Positions 35,596 through 44,505 of a stretch of DNA of 64,000 nt are shown here, piece by piece. Within the stretch, counting starts at the first letter, position 1. Each line of letters starts with the position of its first letter. The position numbers and the translations under genes were made by a program. The notes beneath the pieces are model-generated. The model searched no databases. It was given only the letters and a program-made list of their open reading frames with translations, and was not told the DNA's origin. Location of the stretch: the NCBI GenBank assembly GCA_964486845.1, contig CAZAQY010000009.1, forward strand, positions 11,223-75,222, given 5' to 3'. This DNA comes from Anammoximicrobium sp964486845. Lineage in GTDB: Bacteria; Planctomycetota; Planctomycetia; Pirellulales; Pirellulaceae.

Positions 35596-35820
35596 GGCAG
35601 CCTCCCCTATCCGGACACCAGTGATTCAATGTCGCCTTTCTAACGGATCCCGGTAGCTGAGGATAACCGACGCCGAAGTGCCAAGCAATCAACCTCCGGC
35701 GGAAAACACCTCGCGGCTCCGCATCGCCCCGGCTGGCCGGCCCCTTGGTACCACGGCACGACACGGCGGGTTGCGAGCAGTGCGATCCGCGACTCAGAGT
35801 GCCTGTGTCGCGTGTTACAT
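35596..35820. other. Short intergenic stretch with no feature seen
   Basis: About 225 bases between the lipoprotein gene start and the remnant downstream of the giant gene. No gene, promoter with both boxes, or repeat was recognised. Confidence 0.4.
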
Positions 35821-36090
35821 CTATGTCGAGGCAGCCTTGGCGTTGTGCGCACCGTCGGGCACGAGCACTTCCGGGTTCTCGACCCACATGACGAAGTACG
35901 GCTGCTGGGCTTGACGCTGCTGAAGGTAGATCAGAAACGGCCGGTCGAACACGAAGCGGCGGGGCTCGGGTGGCGGCTCATCGCCGTTCAGGGTCACGAC
36001 GCCGGCTTCCGCGTCCAGAATCGCCCCGAACTCATCCAGAAGGCTTCGGACACACAAGCGGACAGACGGCGAAGGAAGCAGAATGCACGT
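35821..36090 (-). pseudogene. Gene remnant with a serpin-like C-terminal segment
   Basis: The frame directly after the stop of the giant gene reads LLDEFGAILDAEAGVVTL, then RRFVFDRPFLIYLQQR and QPYFVMWVENPEVLVP, ending at a stop. The F-x-x-D-x-P-F-L pattern followed 14-16 residues later by F-x-x-x-V-x-N-P lines up in spacing with the C-terminus of serpins. There is no proper start codon and nothing of the rest of a serpin upstream, where the giant gene ends. It is best read as a truncated tail of an unidentified protein; the serpin link is tentative. Confidence 0.4.
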
Positions 36091-36111
36091 CCCCCCCGGA
36101 TAGTGACCACC

Positions 36112-39100
36112 CTACGATTGGGTATCCACGGCGGCGGCCCTCCGGCGCCGGGCGATTTCCAGGCAGACCAGCTGGACCAGGCCGTAGATCAGGGCCGCCA
36201 GGGCCAGGATCGGGAAGATGCCCAGCAGCAGGCTCAGCAGGCCGACCAGCAGCACCGCGGCGGCAAACCAGCGACTGCCGTGCAGCAGCGGCAGGACGCG
36301 GGGCAGCACGCGGAGCACGACCAGCAGCACGACGAAGCCGGCGGCGACCGCCAGCAGACGGGCCAACCGGCCCAGCAGCGGCTCGGAGACGGCGCGGGCC
36401 GTGATGTCGATGTCGCCGCGGGTCGTGGTGAACAGGTACTCGCGGCCGCGCAGCGGCAGGTCGACGTCTAAACTGGCCAGATGCGTTTCTGCGGCGTGGG
36501 CACCGAACCACAGCGTTGGCTGCTGCGCCAGGCCGCTCGCCGAGTCAGAGTCTTGCGTGGCCAGGATTCTGCCATCCGGCGAAAAGGCAACTCCGTCGAC
36601 GGCACCGCCCATGCCGCCCTGCACTTGATTGACGTTCAGCCGGCCGGCCGCGCGCGACTCGTCCCGGCCGCGATAGACGCCGCCGCCCATCGCCCCCATC
36701 CCCCCCACGCCACCCCCGCCGGGCATCGCATAGCCGCCAGCGGCGGTCGGCCCTTGGCCGGGATAGCCGCCAGGCATACCCATCCCGGGCATCATCCCCG
36801 GCATCCCCGGCACCTCCGGGGCTGGCGGCTGATTGGCCGGCGGCGGGGCCGCGTTGGACAGCGACGAGAAGTCATCCATCCGCGCTCCGGCCTGCTGCTG
36901 TCGCACTTCGTCCAACTGCTGCTCCGTCTGCAGCTTCTGCTGGTATCGCCGTGCCAATTCCTGTTGGCTCTGGCCAACAGACCGCGACTGCGGTTCGGAC
37001 ATGTCGCCGCGCCGTTTGCCGCGGACCTGGGCCCCGGATTCGGAGCTGATATCACCCAGCAAGGATTGGCCCTTGGCGTAGCTTTTCAGCTTGTCGCCCG
37101 CCGCGCTTTGAACCTGCTTGCCGAACCGCACGTCGGCGTCTTTCTTGTCGAAACGTTCGCGGTTTTCCAGCTTGTTGCTCTCCAACCACTTGTAGTTGAA
37201 CGACTCCTTGCCGGACTGCGGTTTGCCCTCTTCGGGGGCGGCCACGACCTGAAAATTGCCCATCAGTTCGTTGACGACATTCCTGGCCGAGTCGTTCTTT
37301 TGGTCAAAGAAATAGGCATTCAGCCGCCCGCGGTTGTCGGTGACGACCGCCTCGCCCTCCTTGGCCATGATCTCCTGAGTCCGCTGTTCGGCTTGCCGGA
37401 TCAGGTCGGCGTTCACATCCAGGTTACGTTTGAACTCGTCGTTCGTTCGGTAGTCGCTGAACTGCTGCTGGTAGTTCTGCACCGCCAGGCCCAGCTGTTT
37501 CAGGTTGCTCATCGAACGAGCGCGGGCGTAGTAATTGTCGGTGTTCAGCGTCTGCATCAGCCGTTTGACCTGCTTGGCGTTGTACGAGAAGAAATCCGCC
37601 TCGTACGAGCCCTTGTCGAACACCTGACGCATCGTCCCGCCAAAGTCGAACCAGGCGTGCGTCTCCGGCACCCGCAGCCGCACGCGGCTGAGTTCGACGT
37701 TGATGTTCACCGTGCGCATCAGCGGAAAGGCCACCCGGTCCACGATTCCGACCGGTTGCAGCCAGCCGCCGTATTTCAGCACCACCGCGTAATCGGTATC
37801 GCCTTCGGCCGTCTTGATCAACGGGATGCGGATGCGATCGGGGGCCGCACCGCGGCGGTCCGCGTCACGGAGAGGCGCCTCACGTAGGCCGGTCTCTCCG
37901 AGACCGGCATCCGCGTCTCGGAGAGACGCGGCGACGCGGGGGACGGCGACCTGGTCCGGCGTCGCGCCGCCGGGGACTTCCGTGGGCTTGACCGGCTGGC
38001 CGGCCACGATCGCCGTCCACAATTGTGCGCCGGGCGGCAAGCGGATCTCCAGGAACTGCTCGGTCGTGTTGTGTACGTGGTACGTCTGCCGGCCGCGGTA
38101 AGCGCCGGCGGCGTCGACCACCAGCAGCGTCTCGCCCAAGCCGATCGACGCGCGGGCCGTCTCGACGGTCTTCCGCTGTTTGGTCTTGAACGTCAGCTTG
38201 GGGCCCTTGGCCTCGGCCGCCACGATGTAGGCCGAGGTCAAATTCTCGCCCAGGATTGCGGCCAGCTTGCGCCATTCGGCCTGCTGGCGGCTCAGCGGTC
38301 CCAATTCGACCTGATCCACCACCAGGACTTCATCGCGGCCGGCGTTTTCCAGCGTCACGTAACGCTGGTCGGTGCGGCCGGTCTGCAACTCCGGGATGGG
38401 CGCGGTCTGCAGTTCGGATTCCAGTTGGCCACCGCTCAGCAGCACGCGTTCGTTTTCCACCAGCACGCGATACTGGCCCAGCGTGTCGTCCTGCAGTTCC
38501 AGGCGGAACAGCTTGCGCCCGTCCGCCGCGTCCTGGATGGTCTTCTGCCGCAGCTTGGGAGCGTTGATGCGGGCCTGCTCCATCCAGGCCGGGAGCGTGA
38601 ACAGGACTTCGCGGATGCCGGCTTCCCGGATCGTCAGGTCGATGCTGACCGTCTCTTCGACGGCCACGTCGGTCACTTTGACGTTGGTGACCGTGTAGCC
38701 GCTGACGCGAGCCGGACGCGCCCGGACTTCGAAGCGGGCGTCGTACTGCGGGCTCTGGTAGCGGAGGGCCAGGCGGGCCAGCGGCCGCTGTTCCGCCTGC
38801 AGCCAATCGAACGTGTTGCTCACCGGGATCGTGTCGCAATTCTGCCGGTCGGCGGCGCGGACGTCGAACGCCGGATCGACCTGCACGACGAGGTCGCCTT
38901 GCTGGCGGACGACATCCAACACTTCCAGCTTCGGTGCGGGCACCGGATCGGCGGCGCGGCGGCGGCCGAGCGAGCCGCGCACGACGACGGAGAACGGCTG
39001 CGACTGGCCGGACCCAAGGTAAACGCACACCAGCCGCCGGCCGTCGGCGTCGGTTGCCGCCCAGGTAAATTCGCCGGGGGCGACGACCTGTTCCACCTCG

Positions 39101-42100
39101 AGCGTGGCTGGCACGACCAGCCGCACGCGGTGGACGGGCCGGGTCCGCACGTCGATCGTGACTTGCGTCTCCAGCCGCGATTCCCGTTCCGCGATCCGCA
39201 GCAGACTCTGCACCGTCGCCGGGGCGTCGCCGGGCACGGGCGCCGCTTCCAGCGCCAACGCGTACGAGATCGCGCCGAACTCGAACGCCTGGTACGGCCG
39301 CAGGCCGAGCGGGCTTTCCTCGGCAGCGCCGGCCGCCGTCAGCGCGTTGGCCACGTCGGCGGCGATGTCGGTCCGCGACAGGCCCGTCACACTCGCGGCG
39401 CGCAGCTCCAGCAGCGGACTGCGGCGGATCGTCAAGCGGCCTTTGTGCAGCGCCGCCCCGTCGACGGAGATCGCCGGCGCGGGGACCCGGGTCGGCTGGT
39501 CCGCCGCCACGACGCCGCGGCGGGACAAGTGGAGCGTGACCCGCTCGCGGTCCGCCGTCTCCTTCAGCAGCGTGACGTTCAGCCGCTGGAGATTGTCCGC
39601 CTGTTTCAGGTCCCACATCCGCACGTTGTCGCCCAGGACTTTTTCCACCAGATAACCGGCGGGAACGAGCACGTCGAAGCGGTCGCGGCGGCTGCGGGGA
39701 AATTCGAGGTTCAGCTGCCAGACCAGCCGCAAGCCGTCTTCCTGCACGTCCAGCACGGCTTCCGAGGCGACGGTCAGGCTGCGGTCCACCTGGCCTTCGG
39801 CCACCTTGGGACGCCACTGCAGGTTCAACATCCCGTCGGCGTTCAAGGCCGTGGCAATCTGCTGGTTGTCGGCCGCCGTCTCGTACTCGCCACGGTCGGC
39901 CAGACCGGCCAGACGGACCTCGGTTCCCGCGGCCGGAACGGTCAACGTGAGTCCCGCCGCGGGAGCCGCCGGCAGGTGCCCGACCGCCACGCGCCAGCCG
40001 CCGCGACGTTCCAGCCGCACGCGGATCTGCACCGCGAGTTGCTGCCGGCCTGTGCCCGCCAAGTGCAGCACTGCGAACACGGGTTCCGGCGGCGCGGGGG
40101 CCTGTGCCGTTTGGACGGCTTGCGGTTGTTGGGGCGCAGGTTGGGGCGCAGGTTGCGGCGCAGGTTGCGGCGCAGGCTGGACCAGTTGCAGCCGAGCCGG
40201 TTTGGCGCCGATCGTGGCCGACGTGAGCACGCCCCCGGACAATCGCAACGGCACTTGAACCGGCTGTTCGGTGTACACGTCGATTTCCAGCCGGCCCGCG
40301 ATCAACAGGTAGTCGTCGCCGGACAACGTCGCTTCGTACGCTGCGCCGGCCAGCGACCAGGCGGTGATGGGCGGTTGGGCTTGCAGCTTCTTGTCGGGGA
40401 ACGCTCGATTCCGGAGTTCGACGTACTTGGCGTACGGCACGAGCACCTTGTCGGCGTTCTTGAGCCCGTCGGCGCCTTGCTCTGCGTCGTAGGGGATGAT
40501 CACGGCATCTGCCGGCAGGCGGATCGGCTTGGGCGGGGCCAACAGCTCGATCAGACCGCTGGGATCGAACGCAGGGGGCTTCGGGGCTTGAGCCACGGCG
40601 GGGGAGCCGGCGGCGGCGAAGATGATGAGGGCCAGAAGCAGGGACGAGGCCGCGCAGCCCGGTCTCTGCGAGACCGGGTGCGAATCGCGGAAAGACTCGC
40701 CTACGTGGGGGCACAGCCAGCGCAGGGCGGCGGCGATCAGGTACCACAGGACCAAGCAGCAGGCTGCGTAGAAGGCACAGTCGAAGGTCTTGCCCAACTC
40801 GTACGTCAAACCCGTCGCCAAGGGGAAGGCCAAAGCCACGATGGCGACGAGGACCACGTACCGGGTCTTTGTTCGGACGCTGCGGCGGGTGAGCAGCAGG
40901 CCGGCGGCAAAGACGGCCAAACCGACGGACCAGGCCAGCATGTCGAAGCGGCGCGAGTTGGCGATCGTGACGCGCAGCAGGGGCCGCACGCCCAGACTCC
41001 GGAACGTGACCGCGTCGCCTTGCTTCTGCAACTCGATGGGCAGGCTGCGGACGCCTTCCAGCGCCCAGTACTTGGCGTCGCGTACGGGCCGGGCCACCTG
41101 CGCCGCCTCCTCGCCCGCCGCGGGGCGCTGGGACGGTGGTGGGGCGGCCGGCCGATCCGCTGGCTGGCCCGCCGCAGGTTTGGGGCCGGCGGCGGGCGGT
41201 GCGCCGAACGGGTCGGCGGCGGCGGCCGCGGGCGGCAACTCCTCGGCTGCCTCCGGCTGCGACTCGGCCTCGGGTTGCGGCATCCGTTCTGCCCCTTGCG
41301 GCAATTCCGCGAGACGCGCGACGGCGTCCTCCCTCGGCAGGCCCTCCGACGGTGCCGTCGGCGCGCTCGACGGCCCCGTGTCGGACTGAACCTCGTCGAA
41401 CCGGGAATAGGGTGCAGTCGAAAGCCGTCCTCCCGCGCTCGAGGCTGGGGCGTACGCCTGCCCGCCCAGGAGACCTGGCACGCCGCCCGCCGCGAAGAAC
41501 AGACCTCCCAACGCAGTCCAAATGGGCGAGCGTGGAGTTTCCAACTGCTGCGTGTACACCGTGCCGCTGGACCGCACCAGGCGGTGGCCTTCGGGCAGCA
41601 GGAGGTTCCACGTCACGTCGGCCATCGGCACTTCGCCCGCGTGTGCGTCGCGGTCGCTGCGAAGCCACAGCGTCGGGGCCTCGGTAGCCACGTGATCGAG
41701 CATCACGACCGACGTCAGCGGCGTCTGGTAGATGACTTGCAGATCGCGCATCGCGTTCTGGGCGCTGGCCGGCAGGTCCAGCAGCAGCCGGTCCCCGTCG
41801 CGTTGCGGAGCCACCGGTTGGCCGTCGAGATAGGCCGACCAGAGTTCCGACTGGGCCGGCAACCGCACTTCCAGGAACGCGGCCTTGGTTCGCAACTGGT
41901 AGCGGGCCCCGGTCAAGGCGGTGCCGTCGGCCGAGAGCACGGTGTCCAACTCGGCTCGCTGCACGATGGCCGGCGGCAAGCCGTAACCGGGCCGGCGGTT
42001 GACATCCACCTGCACCGCTTGCGGCGGCCCGACGGACTCGAACACCCCCAACAGCCGCTTGCCCACCGCATACTGCGCGGCGACCAATTCGCCCACGTCC

Positions 42101-44505
42101 ACCGTGCGGGCGTCCGTCTTGACCATCATGTCCAGCTCGGCATTGCCTTCCACGGCCACGACCGCCGATTGGTACGCCACGCCGTCGGCGCGGGCCAGCG
42201 GCAACGAGAACCCCTTCAAATCCTTGTCGGGCAGCGGCTGCTGGAAATTCACCGCCAGCCGCACGACGCCGCTGGCGGGTTCGGCCAGCAGCGCGGTCCA
42301 GCGCCGTTGATTGTCAAGTTCTTCGCTCATGTAGTCCTTGACCGCGGCCCCTTCCGCACCGCGGATCGACAGCGACGTCGGCGTGTCCTTGGGCAATCGC
42401 AGCGTCAACTGGCGGGCGCGGGCCTGGCGGATGTCGTACAGGATCTCGTAATGGGCCGTCAGCCCTTCGGGCGCGATTTGCAGGAACGAGAAGGTGCGGG
42501 CGGTGATCGTCGGCTGAGTCCGGGTGACGTGGACCGTGGCCGCGTATGGCTGGGCGTCATAACGGTACGCCAGATTCGACTCGACGCCCGCCAGGCCGTA
42601 GTTCTCCTTGTCTTTGTCATCCAGCGGATCGAGGCTCGCCAGTTCGTCCGGCCGCACCAGCAGGTCGTCGTCCGCGCGGATCGCTACGGCGCCGGTGTCG
42701 CGCGTGGCGTTCTCGACGACGAACCGCGGAAACGCGACGGTGCGCTCCGGCCACTGGCCCAGCCAGTCCGGCGGAACGCTTTCCGCCTGAAACGAGATGC
42801 TCGTGACTTCACCCGGTGGGATGCCTTGCGGCAGGCGGACGTGGATCAGCGATTCGCCCTGCGGCGCATCGTAGCGCTCGACCGCCAGCGGCTTGCCGTC
42901 GGCCGCGGTGACCTGCGTCACGTTCCAGCCGGCCGGCGCGGTGAAGCGGACGGCGAACAGCTTTTCGATCTGGGGCAGCAGGGCGAACCCGCCGCGCACG
43001 TGGTGGCCCTGATCGTCCAGCACCAGCAGCACGTTGGTGGTGACCTGCAAACGCGGCGGCGGCTGGCGAAAGCCGGCTTGCAGAGCGAACTTGGCCAGTG
43101 GAGCGTAGTAGGTCGCCACCGGCCGGACGCGCGGCGCGCCGGGTTCGACCCGAAACACGGTCTCCGGCAGGGCCGCGGTCAACACGCGATTGTCCACCGG
43201 AACCAGGCTCTGCGATTCGATCCCCTCGGCCGACAGCTGGTCTTCCACGATCAGGCCCACGACGGCCACCTGGCCCGCCATGTCCAGCGGCGTCAGTTGC
43301 GGCATGGTCCAGTCCTTCAGCCTCGCGGGCGTCCGCGTCGCCGAGACGTTCAGCACGACGGTTTCCGAGGACGGTTCGCGGAGGACGATCTCCAGCACGC
43401 GCTGGTTGTCGACGGCCGCCACCGCCCAGCGCGACAACAGCGGACTGAGCACCTCGGTGGGCTCGAAGCCTTCGGGCAACGCCACTCGGAACCGGTCAGC
43501 CGCTCCGTGCAGCACGTCGAACGACACGGTCGTGTGCAGCCGTTCGTAGGCCGACGTGATCTCGTCCACCAGGACGCTCCGGGCCACGACGACGCGCTGC
43601 TGGCGGAGCATGCGGTTGTTCAACGACATGACCAGCGACATCTGTTCCTTGGGCAGCAGCAGTTCGAATCGCGTCACGCCGGCCGCTTCGTCCAGCGTGC
43701 GGCTGACCACCTTGGCGCCGCTCTTGACTTCGACGTTGCCGGGCACGACCAGCCGCAGACGGGACGCGGCCGGCGTGGGCAGGCGGAAGGCGAGCGACTG
43801 CTGGGCGGCGGAAGTCTGCAGCGGGGCGACCATTTCCAGCAGCAGGCGGTGCCGGCCGATGCCCTCGACGAACAGGATCGTTTGGCCTTTGTCGTCGCGA
43901 CCGATGGGGGCGGAGGGATTGGCGGGGGCGGAACCGGCTGAAGCCGGCACTACGAACGCGGCGTGGCGCACGCCGACGCCGGCCAAATCCAGCGGCAGGG
44001 CATGGAGGCCCTCTTCCAAGACCTCCAGGTCGATGGTGCCGGACAGCCGGACGCGGCCTTCTTCGATCGTGCCGTCGTATTCGGCGGCCAGGAGGAGAGC
44101 GCCTTGAGGTGCCGGAATTTCGGGCGGTTTCTTCTTGGCCTTGGCCAGCAGATCGTCGTATTCCTGGCGAGTCAGGAAGACGCGTTGCGAGTTGCCTTCC
44201 ATCAGCGTGCTGAGGTCTTCGTAGGGCACGAAGATCTCGCGGACCTTCTCGGGTTTGGCGGGCTCGGCCGCGGGCGCCGCGCAGGCGAGGAGGGCGAGAA
44301 GCAGGATGCAGGCGTGGAACGCTTTGGAGCGCGGCGACTTGTCGCCGCTTTGCCTCGCCGTGCGCGGCTTTCCTTCAACGGCCTTACTTACTTGATTCTC
44401 GTGCGACTTCGGTCGGCCAAGGCGAAGAACAGGCGGACACGCCAGAGAACGCAAGCGGCGACAAGTCGCCGCACTCCAAGGCGAAGTTCGGGTGTGGTTA
44501 CTCAT
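36112..44505 (-). CDS. Giant two-module envelope membrane protein (2797 residues)
   Basis: Not a known family. The start is the ATG at 44505, with AGGAGG about 8 bases upstream, overlapping the last codons of the upstream gene. Module A (about 1-1265): a signal-like segment at 67-80, a motif IFVPYEDL at 91-98 and VFLTRQEYDDLL, a long beta-rich region, a Pro/Ala/Glu-rich linker, then three or four membrane helices at about 1180-1265. Module B (about 1283-2797) repeats the plan: signal-like segment, VIIPYD and VLVPYAKY, beta-rich region with a WRPK motif, a DUF1559-like NLKQLGLAVQNY near 2330, a long Gln/Gly/Met/Pro-rich stretch, a FSPDGRILAT motif, and two or three C-terminal helices. Four palindromic elements lie in frame, one at the A/B joint. 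It is translationally coupled to the 1205-residue paralogue. Envelope location is inferred. Confidence 0.85.
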   Translation of the reverse strand: MSNHTRTSPWSAATCRRLRSLACPPVLRLGRPKSHENQVSKAVEGKPRTARQSGDKSPRSKAFHACILLLALLACAAPAAEPAKPEKVREIFVPYEDLSTLMEGNSQRVFLTRQEYDDLLAKAKKKPPEIPAPQGALLLAAEYDGTIEEGRVRLSGTIDLEVLEEGLHALPLDLAGVGVRHAAFVVPASAGSAPANPSAPIGRDDKGQTILFVEGIGRHRLLLEMVAPLQTSAAQQSLAFRLPTPAASRLRLVVPGNVEVKSGAKVVSRTLDEAAGVTRFELLLPKEQMSLVMSLNNRMLRQQRVVVARSVLVDEITSAYERLHTTVSFDVLHGAADRFRVALPEGFEPTEVLSPLLSRWAVAAVDNQRVLEIVLREPSSETVVLNVSATRTPARLKDWTMPQLTPLDMAGQVAVVGLIVEDQLSAEGIESQSLVPVDNRVLTAALPETVFRVEPGAPRVRPVATYYAPLAKFALQAGFRQPPPRLQVTTNVLLVLDDQGHHVRGGFALLPQIEKLFAVRFTAPAGWNVTQVTAADGKPLAVERYDAPQGESLIHVRLPQGIPPGEVTSISFQAESVPPDWLGQWPERTVAFPRFVVENATRDTGAVAIRADDDLLVRPDELASLDPLDDKDKENYGLAGVESNLAYRYDAQPYAATVHVTRTQPTITARTFSFLQIAPEGLTAHYEILYDIRQARARQLTLRLPKDTPTSLSIRGAEGAAVKDYMSEELDNQRRWTALLAEPASGVVRLAVNFQQPLPDKDLKGFSLPLARADGVAYQSAVVAVEGNAELDMMVKTDARTVDVGELVAAQYAVGKRLLGVFESVGPPQAVQVDVNRRPGYGLPPAIVQRAELDTVLSADGTALTGARYQLRTKAAFLEVRLPAQSELWSAYLDGQPVAPQRDGDRLLLDLPASAQNAMRDLQVIYQTPLTSVVMLDHVATEAPTLWLRSDRDAHAGEVPMADVTWNLLLPEGHRLVRSSGTVYTQQLETPRSPIWTALGGLFFAAGGVPGLLGGQAYAPASSAGGRLSTAPYSRFDEVQSDTGPSSAPTAPSEGLPREDAVARLAELPQGAERMPQPEAESQPEAAEELPPAAAAADPFGAPPAAGPKPAAGQPADRPAAPPPSQRPAAGEEAAQVARPVRDAKYWALEGVRSLPIELQKQGDAVTFRSLGVRPLLRVTIANSRRFDMLAWSVGLAVFAAGLLLTRRSVRTKTRYVVLVAIVALAFPLATGLTYELGKTFDCAFYAACCLVLWYLIAAALRWLCPHVGESFRDSHPVSQRPGCAASSLLLALIIFAAAGSPAVAQAPKPPAFDPSGLIELLAPPKPIRLPADAVIIPYDAEQGADGLKNADKVLVPYAKYVELRNRAFPDKKLQAQPPITAWSLAGAAYEATLSGDDYLLIAGRLEIDVYTEQPVQVPLRLSGGVLTSATIGAKPARLQLVQPAPQPAPQPAPQPAPQQPQAVQTAQAPAPPEPVFAVLHLAGTGRQQLAVQIRVRLERRGGWRVAVGHLPAAPAAGLTLTVPAAGTEVRLAGLADRGEYETAADNQQIATALNADGMLNLQWRPKVAEGQVDRSLTVASEAVLDVQEDGLRLVWQLNLEFPRSRRDRFDVLVPAGYLVEKVLGDNVRMWDLKQADNLQRLNVTLLKETADRERVTLHLSRRGVVAADQPTRVPAPAISVDGAALHKGRLTIRRSPLLELRAASVTGLSRTDIAADVANALTAAGAAEESPLGLRPYQAFEFGAISYALALEAAPVPGDAPATVQSLLRIAERESRLETQVTIDVRTRPVHRVRLVVPATLEVEQVVAPGEFTWAATDADGRRLVCVYLGSGQSQPFSVVVRGSLGRRRAADPVPAPKLEVLDVVRQQGDLVVQVDPAFDVRAADRQNCDTIPVSNTFDWLQAEQRPLARLALRYQSPQYDARFEVRARPARVSGYTVTNVKVTDVAVEETVSIDLTIREAGIREVLFTLPAWMEQARINAPKLRQKTIQDAADGRKLFRLELQDDTLGQYRVLVENERVLLSGGQLESELQTAPIPELQTGRTDQRYVTLENAGRDEVLVVDQVELGPLSRQQAEWRKLAAILGENLTSAYIVAAEAKGPKLTFKTKQRKTVETARASIGLGETLLVVDAAGAYRGRQTYHVHNTTEQFLEIRLPPGAQLWTAIVAGQPVKPTEVPGGATPDQVAVPRVAASLRDADAGLGETGLREAPLRDADRRGAAPDRIRIPLIKTAEGDTDYAVVLKYGGWLQPVGIVDRVAFPLMRTVNINVELSRVRLRVPETHAWFDFGGTMRQVFDKGSYEADFFSYNAKQVKRLMQTLNTDNYYARARSMSNLKQLGLAVQNYQQQFSDYRTNDEFKRNLDVNADLIRQAEQRTQEIMAKEGEAVVTDNRGRLNAYFFDQKNDSARNVVNELMGNFQVVAAPEEGKPQSGKESFNYKWLESNKLENRERFDKKDADVRFGKQVQSAAGDKLKSYAKGQSLLGDISSESGAQVRGKRRGDMSEPQSRSVGQSQQELARRYQQKLQTEQQLDEVRQQQAGARMDDFSSLSNAAPPPANQPPAPEVPGMPGMMPGMGMPGGYPGQGPTAAGGYAMPGGGGVGGMGAMGGGVYRGRDESRAAGRLNVNQVQGGMGGAVDGVAFSPDGRILATQDSDSASGLAQQPTLWFGAHAAETHLASLDVDLPLRGREYLFTTTRGDIDITARAVSEPLLGRLARLLAVAAGFVVLLVVLRVLPRVLPLLHGSRWFAAAVLLVGLLSLLLGIFPILALAALIYGLVQLVCLEIARRRRAAAVDTQS
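37884..37930. repeat. Double-hairpin palindromic element in module B
   Basis: GTAG flank, then GCCGGTCTC / GAGACCGGC at 37888-37908 and CGCGTCTC / GAGACGCG at 37912-37930. It is translated in frame as part of ASLRDADAGLGETGLREA. A degenerate third copy may precede it near 37861. Confidence 0.8.
40133..40180 (-). repeat. Four 12-bp tandem units encoding P-A-P-Q
   Basis: Units of GGCGCAGG(T/C)TG(G/C) start at 40133, 40145, 40157 and 40169. They encode a proline/alanine/glutamine linker (QPAPQPAPQPAP) in module B of the giant protein. Confidence 0.85.
40658..40705. repeat. Double-hairpin palindromic element at the joint of the two giant-protein modules
   Basis: CCCGGTCTC / GAGACCGGG at 40658-40678 (loop TGC), then GCGAATC / GACTCGC at 40680-40700 with one mismatch, then CTACG. 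In frame it encodes VGESFRDSHPVSQRPGC, between the last helix of module A and the signal-like segment of module B. Confidence 0.8.
43934..43954. repeat. Single-hairpin palindromic element in module A
   Basis: CCGGCT / AGCCGG (43934-43947) followed by CACTACG, which on the minus strand reads GTAGTGCCGGCTTCAGCCGG. It encodes VPASAGSAP in frame. Confidence 0.6.
44320..44484. repeat. Insertion-like element with about 33-bp inverted ends at the 5' end of the giant gene
   Basis: The ends 44320-44352 and 44450-44483 are near-identical in inverted orientation, each holding a perfect hairpin (GCGGCGAC / GTCGCCGC). The roughly 100-base centre has no repeat. The whole 165 bases is in frame, coding residues about 8-62, between the start codon and the signal-like segment. 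Confidence 0.8.

Noticed and set aside
38023..43941. A 1972-residue open frame on the plus strand opposite the giant gene
   Set aside because: High GC content creates long mirror frames. It has no family motif, an Arg/Gln/His-rich composition and no ribosome site, while the minus frame has coupled starts and clear domains.
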